Under the pieces are notes generated by a model that did not search any database, had not been told where the DNA came from, and worked only from the letters and a program-made list of their open reading frames with translations. Shown piece after piece: positions 22,155 to 35,269 of a stretch of DNA of 64,000 bases. Source of the DNA: Loxodes magnus (lineage: Eukaryota; Ciliophora; Karyorelictea; Loxodida; Loxodidae); NCBI GenBank assembly GCA_946699065.1, contig CAMPDV010000855.1, forward strand, positions 62,001 to 126,000, given 5' to 3'. Position numbers and translations under genes: made by a program. Within the stretch, counting starts at the first letter, position 1; the number at the start of each line of letters is the position of its first letter.

Positions 22155-23993
22155 TCAAGTTTGATTACTATCTTTCTCAATATTATGGAATATTGCCATC
22201 CTTACGAACTTCTATTTAAGTTAATTAGCCCACTATTCTCTTATTTACGTTCCTCTAATATTTAAATATTTAAGATTTCTATAAAAAGGATATTCTTATC
22301 CCTCTTAATCACAAAATGGAAAGCCTTCCTATGTAACATCCTCTGAATTCTAAAGATATAAAGATTTTAATTGTTTACAGTTAGTTACTATTTATACTAT
22401 ATCTTTATTATTTAGTTAAATGTATTAAAAATTTAATTATTTTAATTTTTTAATTTTAACTATTTCATCTATTCAATTCTCATCTAATATTTAGCAAAAT
22501 GTCAAGTTTAAATTTTCTAACTCCTAACAGTTTTAACTCATAGATTGTAAAGTTTTATCTTTTAGTTTTTCCATATCCCTAAGAGATAATTTAGTTAGTT
22601 TTCTACAATTCTCAAAAATATAACATAGAATTTCATTAGTAAGTTATCTAACGTAACTAAAAGATATTTCTTTATAGTTCTATCCATAATCTCCTATTTT
22701 CTTCAAAGATGTATTAGTAAGTTCATATAATGAATCTAATATAATAGATTCTAAACTAGGACAGTTTTACAATAAAGATATCAGTTGATTATCATTAAAA
22801 TTATTGTGATTATAAATCTCTATATGCTATAAATTATTATGCTACTTAGAAACTAATTCTTATATTGTTTATATTTATAAGTTTCGATAAATTTTTAAAC
22901 TACTAAGGTTAAAAGTTTTTAGCTTCAATATGAATTAGTCGTAAGAACTTTTCATTAAATACCATTCAATTTTATTTAAATTAGGACAAAAATCAATATA
23001 CTTGTCCATATTCTTATTAGAGTTAATGTTTATTTCTTCTAACGTGCTTCCCTTTTATTACAAATATTGTATTAAAATCTCTTGATTCATTCCTTCACTA
23101 ATTATTTTTAGTTCCCTTAAATTTAACCCTAAACAGTAGTCTATTAGAAATTTTCCTTATATCTATTACTAATTTCTGTTTTTAATTTCCAAGGACCATA
23201 AATTAGTCAAATTTTACAAAAAGTTTCAATTTTCTTCTTAAAGATTAAAAACAATTAAAACTAGTTTTCTTATATTTGAGCATTTTGTCATATATTCTTA
23301 AAAGGTTTTATGTAAATTATTTAGTTCAAGTAAATGAATTTCTTATACTAATTTAAATCCTTTTTGAAATAAATTTAATTTTAGTTCTAAGCATTTTTTT
23401 ATTTATTGAAAGATTTCTTTTGCTTAATTTTCTTATTATCATTTCTAAGTATTAATATATAGAATTTTAGTATCAGATTATAATATTTGCTTGAGAGTTC
23501 AGTTAACTTTATTTTAAACGTAATCATTATTACTTGAATATTCTTTAATTTCTAACTTTTCAAATTAATACTTAAACTTATTTAGAAATTTATTAACTTA
23601 TTGTAATCTACAAATGTCTCTATTTTTAAGGAACTAACAAATAGTTTGAAGAATATAAGAACTGGAAAATAAAGTTTATTTACTACTTTTAAACTACTTA
23701 ATGCTTTATTATTCTTAAGAAAGTTCTTCTTCTTAGTTTAAGTTTTCATGAAATCTCTTCATTGGAAGCGTAATATCTTAATCTTAATACTCTTTTATTG
23801 ATTCTTTTTAATTTATCAAATTATTTTTTTAATTTTAATCTTATGCTAAATTGTTTTGGATTTAGGCTGCTACTTAAGTTTCTTGGAGGAGTTTATTAGA
23901 TTCTTCTTATTATCGATCAGAAGAGGACTATTAGTTTGGGCTATCTAGTGTATAGTTTTAGTTACTAGTTGATTAATCAGCCCCACTTTACAT
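22155..23993 (-). CDS. F-box/LRR protein, copy 4, intact (612 aa)
   Basis: A 613-codon frame. Among the TCA triplets I could locate on the plus strand of this gene (about 34), only five fall in the coding frame. They are codons 165, 185 and 507 (conserved), one private change at 23226-23228 (TTA Leu to TGA), and the terminal stop. About 19 and 10 fall in the other two frames. Its upstream sequence is block B instead of the WD40-type gene, joined at the conserved leader. Confidence 0.88.
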
Positions 23994-24139
23994 TTTATTA
24001 TAATTTTTTATTTTATCAGACTATTTATACTTAATTTATGAATAACGGCTATATTTATAATTTATATAATCATAATCATATTTTAAATAGATTTAAATTA
24101 GTATAATAAACTTTTTAAATTATATAAATTAATAAATAA

Positions 24140-24470
24140 GATTATAGAACAAGTAGCAACCCAATGGCATGCAGTTCTTTAATAAAGATTTTTAATATTT
24201 AAATATCTCTTTGCTGAAGTCTTCCAAAGCGCAAACATTCCTTTGTGAATCTTGTCTTCTATAGGACCGTGATTTGAATTCTCCCTAAGAGCCGTTAATA
24301 TATCTGGCATCTTTCATCTTTAACTTTACTTGATGCTTCTTCAGTTTTTTCTTCTCTTGGTTTCTATAAGATTCTTGTTCGGTTCTTCGCTTATGGTATT
24401 TCTTGGTACAGTATTTAAAGTAAATCTCACTTGGAGGATTGTTTCTCCCTATTTAAAATTAATATATATA
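24140..24470 (-). mobile_element. SINE family 2
   Basis: Reading the minus strand, it starts TTTTAAATAGGGAG, contains GCATCAAGTAAAG...GATGCC (a stem GCATC/GATGC) and GGAAGACTTCA, and ends in the family hairpin. Here the outer stem is AGAAC/GTTCT, against AGAGC/GCTCT in the LINE, a compensatory pair. Relatives are at 41780, 42580, 59125 and 62600. The plus-strand open frame at 24330-24545 is incidental. Confidence 0.65.
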
Positions 24471-24540
24471 ATAATAATAGTTTATTATATTGATTCAGCT
24501 TTGATTGCTTATCCAAATTTTGTTCTTTATATAATAAGAA

Positions 24541-24880
24541 AGTAAAACTTCTTATCTTCAATTTCTTTTTTTGAGTCTCTATTTAGATTTTCTACTTCTT
24601 GAAATAATTAATTTATATTATTTAAACATTTCTAATCATACTTTAATTATTATTTTTCGATATCTTCAACTATTCAAATCAGGTTACCCTAAAATGTATT
24701 TTCAAATTTTCATATTGCACTATTTGAATTTCTTGTTTCAAATAGATATAACTATCTCAAGTTTTTGCTCTATCAATGGATTTCGACTGAAGTTAGGAAT
24801 TAGAAGCTTAAAAAATGGTTCTTTCATGCTATTGGTTATATTTAAAACCTTCTACCTAAATTGATTTGAACGTTTTGATA
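24541..24880 (-). CDS. Short coding-like stretch in block B
   Basis: One minus-strand frame reads ...QEIQIVQYENLKIHFRVTWFEQLKI. In the copies at about 42320-42500 and 59560-59830 the same frame gives RATWFEQL. Changes between copies include ACC/ACT and TAG/CAG, both silent under this code, and TGA is kept as Trp. No family or start was identified. The opposite-strand open frame (24571-24864) is less likely to be real. Confidence 0.3.
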
Positions 24881-26375
24881 TTTGGCCTGAGAGAAGAAAA
24901 GTTTGAATATAATATAATAGTGAAAATAAATATGATAGTTTGAGATAATATAGGAAAATAAAAGATATAATTGTAATAATTGTAATAAAAGGAAGAATCC
25001 TTATAATAGGAAAGAATATTTAAAAGTATCTTAAATAGATTAAACTTAATAGGAAAATATCTTTTTTAAATGTTTATTTAAATTGAAAATAAAGTGTAGA
25101 AATATTTAAGTTTTAGTATTTAATAATATTTATCTCTTACTCTATAGAAGCCTAATAAGTTACTTTATTATAAAAAATGAAGAGACTTTCTATTTTAAAA
25201 TTGATAAAAATAGCTTTGAATCACTAAAAAATGAATAATTAAAATTTGTAAAGAACAAAATATAAGTTGACTAATTATAAAATAATATAAGCTAAATATC
25301 AATAGAAGTAATACTTTAAAAATAAGTACTTTATTATAATTATTTTTAAAAATCTTTATTTTTCTACAATAACTATTAATAAAATATTAAATAATTAAAC
25401 AATAATTCCTAACTTAATTATTATAAAAACTTTACTAACATTTTTAATAAAATCACTTAAATTTAAAAAGTAATTATAATTTACTTAAAGTACATTTAAT
25501 TTACTTACCATAACTTAAGTAATTAACATATATCAATCTAAGCTAATTTTAATATTTACATTAATGCTAGATGATTCTTATAAAACATTCAGGAATACAA
25601 TTTTTATAATATTATATTGAGAGTAGATAAAGTTATTTACATTTAATCTAAGTGATGCAACTATTTAAATTACTTTTTTACTAAATCCTTTTAAGTAATT
25701 TTTAGTAGTATAATTTTAATATCTTTGTTTATTTTACATTATATTTATAAATAAAACTTAAGTAATTATTCAAAATTTATTTCTTACAGTTAAAATCATA
25801 AACACAAAAGAACCTTAATTTCTTAAAATGTAATCTTTTCTTATTGTATCTTAAAAGCTGGCTATTTAATACTACTTTTAATAAAACTATGCTTTAATAA
25901 TGAGTCAAAATATTAAAACTTTATGTTTGGTAATAGCTAAAATGGTTATATAAAATATTGATATCTCCTAATACCAAAAATAATTTAATTTAAATATCAA
26001 TTTAGATTATTTTTTTATTTTTATATAATAGAATTAAAAAATATTTTAAAGGCTTAGAAAGAAAATATACAACTTTATCTGAGCTTTCTTATAAAATATT
26101 TTGAAAATTTTTATAAAATAAATAGCCTTTTTATAGCCAAATTATTATTTTCTTTTAATTTAATTCTATATTTATTAAAAATGAATTGATGAATACTTTG
26201 TAATAAAATGTGATTCAGCAAATACTCTATATTATAGTAAATGTTTTGTTATTTGTTTGCAAAGAGTCTTTATTCATGATAAGAATTTAATTACTTTTCA
26301 ATTTTAGTTATTTGTCTTTTTGCATAGTTAACTTTTTTAAATTATGTTATATACAAGTAATTATAATTGTATTTA

Positions 26376-26785
26376 AACTCCTTATAATTATATTATATAT
26401 ATAATTTAAATAGGGTTGAAAGTCTACTCCTTTGGATGCTGCTTGGAGGCCCAGCAAGGCAACAAAAAAATGAGCGCGGACAGAGGTTAAATCGGAAGAA
26501 GAGAAACCAATACAGGAGAAGTAAGATGTGACAAGCTGGATTACTCTGAATGCCAGAAGAAAACTTTCTTCATCATAGGTCGGGGAAATGTACCAGTAAT
26601 CGCATACTGCATCCTATGCTTTGGAAGGAAAAATTACAGGGATGTACTGCAGGAAGAGAAAACAAGGAAAGATAGATCTATAAAATTTTTTTCGATAAAA
26701 ATAAAATTAATTTAAAGAGCTGTGCAACAACGAGAGTGCTACGCGTTCTGAAATCGAATTTATTTATTTATTATTTATTATAATA
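26376..26785 (+). mobile_element. SINE family 1b
   Basis: A GC-rich island starting ATTTAAATAGGGTTG, with the core TAGGTCGGGGAAATG...GTAATCGC shared with family 1a. It ends in AGAGCTGTGCAAC-AACGA-GAGTGCTACGCGTTCT. The block-B copy around 45550 lacks the whole island, so it is an insertion. Differences between this copy and the one at 61376 are mostly amino-acid-changing in the best frame, so there is no sign of coding constraint. Confidence 0.7.
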
Positions 26786-28940
26786 AAATATAAGTGAATA
26801 TGAAAATAAATAGAGTTAAAATAACTAAGTTAATAGTTAAAAATATGATTATTTATTTTTATTAAGTTCTTTTAGCTTATAAAATAATAATAAATTTAGA
26901 ATTAATTTCTTGTTTTAATTTTTATTCTAATTTTCTTTTCTTCTAAAACTTATTAATTTATAACTGTATTTTATAATTTTAATTTTTTAATAAATTCTAT
27001 TTATTCTAATGAAGATCTAAGTAAAGCATTAAATATGATTTTATATAATTAATCTAATAAAATGTATATTGTAAAACATAAATTTTAAAATTATTTTAGT
27101 TTTAAATATTTATTAAACAAGTTTAATCTTAATTAGCTTCAAAATTCCTTCAAAAGAAAAAGCACTAAAAAAGGATTATAAATAAATATACAAATTATAT
27201 ATAATTTATAGCTAAATAAAATATTAAAAAATTATGATTTAAAAAAAGTAAAAATAATAAAAATATAGACATTGAATCAAAAAAACATTTTAGCAAAGCA
27301 TAAGAAACTTTTAAAATTTTATGTTTAAATAGTTAAACTACTTTAAGTTATAAAAAGATAATTAAAAAATCTTATAAACTTATAATTTTATTTATTATTT
27401 GCTTTGATAAACAAAGGAGTAAATTTTAGAAATTTCTTAAATATGTAAAAATCTTATTAATTAATCACTAAAAATTTTAAAAAATTAAATATTTTTTATG
27501 AGTGCTATTCTTTGAATGTAATTAAAGCAAGCTTATCACTTATCTTTAATTTTAATAAATATATTTTTATTAGATTTTCAAATTAAAATATCCATTTTTT
27601 TAATTTTTTCTTTTTTAATAAAGATTTAATAATTTTATGAGATTTTGATTAGGCTTTAATGACATTACTATCTATTAAATATATTTTAAATTTCTTAGAA
27701 TTAAATGTATATTATTTAAATTTCTTGGAGAATTCTACTTTTTTAATATTTTTAAATTTTTTAAAATAATTTCTTAAATAGATCTTTAATCTATTAATTT
27801 TTAATGTATTGGTTGTAATTGTATATGTTTTTTAATTTGAATATAATTTTATAATTTTGCATAAAAGTTTGATATTCTTACAACCTAATTTTAAAATAAT
27901 AAATCTAGATTTTCTGAAAGTTAAAATATAATATTGTAATAAATGCTAAAAATAGTTATAATGTTTCTTTACTCTGCTATTTTTACAGCTTTTAACTTTT
28001 ATAAAATAGTTTTATTATTATTTTGTAATTTCTCTTTTTAGATTTATTTTAATTACTTCTTTTAGCTTATAGATATGCTTCATACCTTCTTTAAATATTT
28101 AGCATTTCTTACATTTTTAGATGTTAATTGATAAAATAGTTAGTATTAAAGCTGATTGCTCTTAGTATAATAGATTAGTAATTTAAAAATATTGAATATT
28201 TGGCTCTTTAAGCAATGGTAGTATAAATATAAGTTAGTTAAATGTTAAATGAAAATATGATGTAAATAGTATTAAGTATAAAGATGAATATAAGTGATGA
28301 TATTAATAATGGTTTAGTTAATAATTAATTAATTTGATGACATATAAAAGTATAAACTAGTTATTAAATTATTAATTTATTTATTAACTCAGATTATGCA
28401 ATTTTAATGGTATTAGTTATAATATTTTGATTAGTTTTAAACAAATCTATATTATAACTTAGTATATTTATAATTATTATAAACATTTAAAATCATTCTA
28501 TTATTTTAAATCAGACTTTATTAAACTTTATATCATTCCAATTAAATCAAAATTACAATTCAAAGGCTAGTATTTAGATTTTATAACGATAAATACCTCT
28601 AATCAATATATTTAAATCAAACTATCCAAAATCTAGATATTTAAGTTTAAATTTATGCTTAAACTACTATTTTCTTTACTTTAATTGGATAAAAGATATG
28701 CAACAATATTAAAGTATAAATAAAATCAAAGTTTAAATCATTAGAAAATCATTTATATTGTAATATTCAAATATTTCATTTTACTAAATTTAAACATATT
28801 ATACATATAACTATCAATATATTTCTAAACACAACTAATCCAACCTATCAACAAATATACTGTCACTAACTTTTTCCAAATTCATATCTAAAATACAAAA
28901 AACTTAAAACCATAATCATTTTCAAATATCATTAATTAAT

Positions 28941-30176
28941 ATGCTTTACTTCAATAACTAGGCCAAATCAAGAGGTCAAAAGTAAATCATTAAGAGAAAT
29001 TTATAAAATTTTTAATTATTAACAAAGATATTTAGGCTTTTTATTTAACCTTCAGTCAATTAAGTTAATGGAAAGGAGAATAAAATCAATCAAGAATAAT
29101 AAATTGTTTTTAATATTAATAAAATAAAAAATATAAATGTTTTATTTTGATTTATTAGAATTTTAATTAAAATGTAAATAAATTAAGTCTTATTAAATAT
29201 ACTAAATATATAATAAGTGATTAGTATATTAAAAATAAGATATTATATTAATTAAAGCTAATACTAACTTTAATTCTTGTTTTATAAGAAATTTTATAAA
29301 ATCTACTATCTTCTTAATATTAAGCCTTTAGAAATAAACTTTATTTGAGATATTAATCTGTATATCATCTTACAATAAATTAATTTTTAAATAAATCAAC
29401 ACTAAAGATAAAAATGGTTAAAGTGATTTTATAAGATTATTGATAAGGTTGATCTATATAATTTTTAATAATTCTTAAAATTTAATTATTATTAGCGTAT
29501 TTAATAAATCTATTAGAATACAAACTAGAAAATTGCTAATTTAAACAATTATATGTTATCGATCTCTAAATAGTATCAATGAAGTTATTTTTTGTAAAAA
29601 GCGAAACTTTAATTTATTAAGATATTAATTTTTTATTTAAGAATAGCTTATATAATAACTACATAAGAATTTTAGACCAAATTAAAATAACTTAGTTTCG
29701 TATTATAATAAGAGATATTTAATTTAAACTTAATATTTTAGCATAATTATAACATCCTTTTAAATTATTTAATACACCTAAACTTGTCATTTACTGTTTC
29801 CAAACTATTCTTTTCTTATCAATTCTCTATTAAACTTCATTATTATATACTCTAGCTATTTTCCTTTTTATCTTTTTCAAGCTTAAGTTCAATATCTTAA
29901 AGATTATCAATTAAATAATTATATAAAATAATGTTTTAATATCAAAAGCTAAATATTTTATTTATTATTATGCTTTACAATTCATATTTCAATAGTTATT
30001 TATTTATATATAACAACTGAAGCATTATTTATTATAACTTTATTCTGCTTATTACGAACAAAGTTATGTAAAGATTATATTTTATAATGCAATATAAAAA
30101 GTATCTTAATAAGCTATTTTAAGTAATTTTATTTATTAAAATATAAAATTAAATATTTATTGTTCTTTACTTTCTT
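28941..30176. repeat. LRR downstream spacer of copy 5
   Basis: Matches 8500-11190 (without E1) and 48410-50050, but its distal half is shorter. It ends in the conserved block before the LRR stop. No gene was recognised. Confidence 0.65.
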
Positions 30177-32005
30177 TCAAGTTTGAATGCTATCTTCCTC
30201 AACATTATAGTAAATTGTCATCCTTACAAACTTCTATTTAAGTTTATTAGCCCATTATTCACTTATTGACGTTCCTCTAATATTTAAATATTTAAGATTT
30301 CTTCAAAAAGGATATTCTTATCCCTCTTAATCACAAAGTGGAAAACCTTCCTATGTAACATCCTTTGAATCGCAAATATTTAAAATTTTTAATTGTTTAC
30401 AGTTAGTTACTATTTATACTAAATCTTTGTTACTTAGTTCAATGTAATAAAAATCTAATTATTTTAATTTGTTAATTTTAACTATTTCATCTATTCAATT
30501 CTCATCTAACATTTTACATAATGCCAAGTCTAAGATTTCTAACTCCTTACAGTTTTAACTCAAAGATCATAAAGTCTTATTTTTCATTTTTTTCATACCC
30601 CGAAGAGATAATTTAGTTAGTTTTCTACAATTCTCAAAAATATAACATAGAGTTTTATTAGAAAGTTATCTAATTTAACTAAAAGATATTTCTTTATAAT
30701 TTTATCCATAATCTCCTATTTTCTTCAAAGATGTATTAGTAAGTTCTTATAATGAAGTCAATATAATAGATTCTAAACTAGGACAGTTTTACAATAAAGA
30801 TATCAGTTGATTATCATTAAAATTATCGCAATCATCAATCTCAATATACTACAATTTATTATGCTACTTAGAAAATAATTCTTATATTGTTTCTTCTTAT
30901 AAATCTCATTAAATTTTTAAATAGCTAAGGTTAAAGTTTTTTAACTTCAATATGAATTAGTCGTAAGGGCTTTCTAATTGATAAGAGTCAATTTTATTTA
31001 AATTAGGACAAAAATCAATATACTTGTCAATATTCTCATAAAAGTTAATGTTTATTTCTTCTAATAAGCTTCCTTGTTATTTCAAGTACTATACTAAAAT
31101 TTCTTGATTAATTTCTTCACTAAATATAATTAGTTCCTTTAAATTTAGCCCTAAACAGTAGTCTAGTAAAAACTTTCCTGTTATCTATTTTTTATTTATG
31201 TCTTAGACTTCTAAGGATTATAAATGAGTCAAGTTTTACAAAAAATTTAAATTTTCTTCTTAAAGATTGAAAATACTTAAAACTAATTTTTTTAGATTTG
31301 AGCATTTTTATATATATTCTTGAAAGGTTTTATGTAAATTATTTAGTTCAAGTAAATGAATTTCTTATACTAATTTAAATCCTTTTTGAAATAAATTTAA
31401 TTTTAGTTCTAAACATTTTTTTATTTATTGAAAGATTTCTTTTGCTTAATTTTCTTATTATCATTTCTAAGTATCAATATACAGATTTTAGTATCAGATT
31501 ATAAAATTTGTTTGAGAGTTCAGTTTATTTTATTTTAAACATAGTCTTTATTACTTGAATATTGTTTTATTTCTAACTTTTCAAATTAATACTTAAACTT
31601 ATTTAGAAATTTATTAACTTACTGTAGTCTACTTATGTCTCTATTTTTAAGGAACTAACAAATATTTTGAAGAATATAAGAATTAGAAAATAAAGTTTAT
31701 TTATTACTTTTAAACTGCTTGGCACTTTATTATTCTTAAGACAGTTCTTCTTCTTAGTTTAAGTTTTCATGAAATCTCTTAATTGGAAGCGTTATTTCTT
31801 AATCTTAATAGTCTTTTTTTGATATTTTTTAATTTATCAAATTATTTTTTTAATTTTAATCTTATGCTAAATAGTTTTGGATTTGGGCTGCTACTTAAGT
31901 TTCTTTGATAATAGATGTTTATTATTATCGATTATAAGAGGACTATTAATTTGGGCTATCTAATGTTTAGTTTTAGTTATTAGTTGATTAACTCCCACTT
32001 TACAT
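30177..32005 (-). pseudogene. F-box/LRR gene, copy 5 (one-base deletion)
   Basis: 1,829 bp; one base restores 610 codons. The missing base is visible near 31486, where AGATTTTAG replaces AGAATTTTAG of copies 7 and 8, between the first and second conserved TGA codons. Two other length changes near the N-terminus are in frame. All three internal TGA and the terminal TGA are kept. It is either a young pseudogene or an assembly error. Confidence 0.8.
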
Positions 32006-32090
32006 TTTATTATAATTTTATTTTATCAGACTATTTATACTTAATTTATGAATAACGGCTATAAATTAAATTTATATAATCATAATCATA

Positions 32091-32973
32091 AAATATTAAA
32101 AAAATGAAGCCTGGCTTTTTTACCAAATAAAATTAGAAAGGTAAAAATTAATAAGAATATGAAGAGAAAAAGTAGAAACAATCAAAACCTAGGAAGATAA
32201 TGTCCACACCTCCAAAGCAATAAGAAACTCCAGTTGACTAAGATCTTTAAGAAATTAATCTTAGTAAGGATCGAAATAGCATTGAATAACTTCAGAATTA
32301 GTAAAAATTTTGCTTAATGAGGTTAAAAAGCTTAAGGAGTAAAATTAAATATTGATAGAGAATATTGAAAACGTAAAAGATAGATTAATTAAATAAGAAA
32401 GAGAAATGGATGCCTATTGAAATATTCAAACTGACTGCTCTTAGTAAATATAGTAAATGAAATTAGACTCATAATCATAATTAATTAAATAAACAAAACG
32501 TGCATAATAACCAGAACCAATTGCAATATTGGGGCAAAATCAAATTTAAGAATAATTTTAAAACAACTAGCAAGATTGTCAAATGGAAATTGAAAAAAGA
32601 TCAAAAATTTATCAGAATACAATGAAGAGTAGAAAGTGCTATTACTGCAAGAAAAAGGACACTAATAAAAATAGTGCAGAAATTTTTATGTATTCAAGAA
32701 TGAATTTAATTAGAGAGTTAAGAGACTGACAGAAAGAATTCATATTACTTAGAGAGAATCTATTTATCAAATTAAAGAGACAAGCGCCAAAAGAATAGTA
32801 GCAAGGTAGATGGATGAAAGATGGAGAGAGAAGAGAAATATAAGATTTAAGACAAGAAAAAATAGAAATGAAACAATAAACTTTTCTTTTTATTCACCAG
32901 ACTATTCTGGTTGGAAAGAGGAGAATTGATGAAAATCCAAGAAGACCTCTAAACAATTTTATCTATTATTATT
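32091..32973 (+). mobile_element. ORF1-only retroelement E4, 15-bp TSD
   Basis: 883 bp between perfect repeats ATAATCATAATCATA (32076-32090 and 32974-32988), inserted in the start of the block-B-type upstream region of LRR copy 5. It starts 13 bp before its ATG and ends in (ATT)n. Confidence 0.85.
32104..32960 (+). pseudogene. ORF1-like protein of E4
   Basis: The N-terminus MKPGFFTKQNQKG matches GFF of E3. After one frameshift a coiled region follows (LLNEVKKLKEQNQILIENI), then MKLDS, CQMEIEKRSK and a degenerate knuckle CYYCKKKDTNKN that lacks His and the last Cys. TGA occurs in DAYWNIQ and ELRDWQKE contexts. The knuckle variant CxxCKKKD recurs in the remnant at 53321. Confidence 0.6.
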
Positions 32974-33050
32974 ATAATCATAATCATATTTTAAATAGAC
33001 TTAAATGAGTATAATAAACTTTTTAAATGATTTACTAAAATTTAGCTAAT

Positions 33051-33879
33051 AATAATAATAATAATATACTTAAAGTTAGTAGAGTTTTGCATTCTCTGGA
33101 ATTGCAACCAGTTCCTGCGGACAGTTTTTTTAACGTGGGTGTGATCCACGACCTTTTTATTAAGTGGAAGGTTACCACTGTAACCGTTCAAGTGGTCTTG
33201 CAAAAAGCTTTTATTTGTAGATCCCTGTTGGAGTTATTCATAGTTTATTGAGTTGTCTCCATGTTCTTTTCTGCTCTTATTCGTTTATTTTCTTTCATTA
33301 TCAACAGTTTTTTAAAATATGTTGATTTGATTTGCAACATCAACAAAGTTTGTATTATTGTCTTTATTTCGTTCTTTTTTATGATAATTTATTTTCTATA
33401 TTTTCTAATCTTTTAATGAAACTTGTAGCAATCATTTCTTTTTCTGGATTCAATTCTGTTTTTAATTCTATTGGTATTTTTTCTATTTCCATTTTCGTGT
33501 CATATTTAAAGTTTTATTGTGACTAAGTTCAGAGTTGTTCTTCCGTTATCAAATTGCTTTGAATGAGCTGTCTTCTGAGTATTAATAATTCGTTGTTTTA
33601 ATCCTCTATGCTATTCATTAATTCCCTTATTTTTTCTCCTTAGTTATAAGCTATTTCTTCATACTTTGAAATTAATTTTTACATTTGATCTAGTTAAATT
33701 TAAAGTTTTTGATTAGTTTCGTTTTTAGGTTAACTTATCTCTATTTATCCTACCATAACTTTACCTTCTGAAGAAGAGCTTGACTCCTCCTATTGTTATT
33801 ATTTTTTCTAAATTTCTTTTGCCGCTTTTCTCTTTAGGTTTCTAAGTTAATTTTTTGAGAGTCGAAGAGATTAATCCAT
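33051..33879 (-). CDS. ORF1-like zinc-knuckle protein of E5, intact frame
   Basis: This is the only ORF1 of the set with no frameshift. From ATG 33879: a basic/Gln-rich N-terminus, a coiled stretch (LDQMQKLISKYEEIA, then NSIEDQNNELLILRRQLI), KMEIEKIP, and a perfect CCHC knuckle C-W-C-C-K-S-N-Q-H-I-L-K-N-C. The Trp inside the knuckle is TGA, and TGA also follows the last Cys. A later TGA at codon 214 (33238-33240) could be the stop, giving 213 aa. If it is read as Trp, the frame runs to the (TTA)n tail (~270 aa) with a basic, Pro-containing C-terminus. The likely role is RNA binding or chaperoning in retrotransposition. The plus-strand open frame at 33332-33526 is antisense. Confidence 0.75.
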
Positions 33880-33904
33880 TTTTTTCTATTGAGAATAATA
33901 ATAT
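33051..33904 (-). mobile_element. ORF1-only retroelement E5, 15-bp TSD
   Basis: 854 bp between perfect repeats TAAAATTTAGCTAAT (33036-33050 and 33905-33919). It lies in opposite orientation to E4, 62 bp after E4's right duplication. It ends in (TTA)n, preceded by CTGG-TTGCAATT-CCAG. Confidence 0.88.
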
Positions 33905-34039
33905 TAAAATTTAGCTAATTAAAAATAAAAGTACTTATTAAAAGTTACCATACTTATTCTTTAAATTTAACTAAATATTCATGTTATTTTAATTAAATAA
34001 AGCTAAATTAAGTGTTTAATTTAAAGAGTTGATCATTAA

Positions 34040-34850
34040 ATCCTCTTAAACTTTAGTTAATGTTCTCTTGAACTAAAGGTGACTTAGAACTTCATTAGTC
34101 CACCCTCCTTGTCTTTAATTAGACCTTTAAAATTGAGTTTATGATTGAAAAAATTAGAATAAATCGCTGATTTTGTTATTGAAAGACTTTTTTATTTCAA
34201 TTTCCTGTACGATTTGGCCTATCTGAAATAATTTCTTGAAAATAGTATTTTTATTTTTTCATAAATTTTATAAACATTTTTATAGTGATGATACTTCTAG
34301 CACATATAACATCTCTTTTTTTCTTTGAGGAGTAACTTATGCATGTTCACTTTGTTTAACTTCCATGGGAACACTTCCCTTTAGTCGGTTCTTTTTGTTT
34401 TAATAATTCCTTTTTGTAGTGTTTGCTTAACTTAAAGTTCTTTTATTTAATATTGAAATTAAGAAATTTGAAATTAATTAATTCGAAGTTCTACATTAAA
34501 TTTTTTATCAATCTTCTCCATTTTACTTACTTTTTACGATTAAATCTTATTAAATGTTTCTTCTATGGATGGAAATTATAGTTTAGCTATTAATCAACTT
34601 CCCCAACATATTTTATAGTTTTTCTATCCTTGATCTTTGCTTTTTAATTCATATTTTACGTTAGATTATCGTTGCTGTACTGAATATGTATTTTTTGAGA
34701 TTATTTTTCTTAAACTTACTAAGGCATTTTTTCGATTAGATTAATTTTTTCTTCTTGCTTTTTAATGAAAAAGTCAAAAGAGTATTATTTCTAAGGTATA
34801 GTTTTTAAGGATATTTTATCTATTAATAACTATTTTGATATTCTTTAATA
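34040..34850 (-). pseudogene. ORF1-like remnant E8
   Basis: Contains PMEVKQSE (near 34340-34365) and, in another frame, a knuckle CYMCQKYHHYKN-V at 34270-34311 with the last Cys lost. A C-terminal GGWTNEVL (near 34090) aligns with GWCTNEVL of E7, so E7 and E8 form one subfamily. N-terminal coiled part: KMEKIDKKFNVELRINQF. Ends were not defined, and no target duplication was found. Confidence 0.5.
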
Positions 34851-35269
34851 AAATTATTTCTATTATTTATTTTTAATAAATTTATTAGATTATGAAATGT
34901 GAAATGTCTAGAGAAGCTAACAATTATTGTATAGTATTATTTATTTTATTTATATTTTTATATTAATTACCTTAAGATTTATATTATTTACTTATAATTG
35001 TATTCATTAACTATAGTGCTTCCTTTAATAGATTCATTACTGTATATAAGTTTAATGTTTTCTTCAAATCTTTAAATTTCAGTCTTCGTCTTGATTTCTT
35101 TCCTTTAAGGCATATCTAATAGTGCTAATTTAATCCTTTTATACTGAGATTTTGTTTCGGTTAAGTTCACTGTTTAGCATTTATTCGTTCCTTCTTTATT
35201 GTGTAAATTTTATGTCTTGTAAAATTTCATTCCTTTTATAAATTTTCTTTCTGTATAATATATAAATAT

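Larger units (their letters stand above)
24060..28940. repeat. Block B, copy 1
   Basis: A large unit upstream of LRR copy 4, repeated at 41690-48400 and 59050-62260. It holds a family-2 SINE, a small coding-like stretch and a family-1b SINE. The rest (24890-26375 and 26790-28940) is A+T-rich with no gene recognised. Alignment with 59050-62260 runs to about 27260 (aaaataataaaaata), where that copy stops. Confidence 0.85.

Noticed and set aside
24571..24864. 97-residue standard-code open frame
   Set aside because: The hydrophobic composition is typical of antisense A+T-rich DNA. The opposite strand shows silent TAG/CAG and ACC/ACT changes between copies.
26376..26785. Small zinc-finger-like ORF in SINE 1b (YCILCFG)
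   Set aside because: Most differences between the two copies change the amino acid, and the frame is not kept in family 1a.
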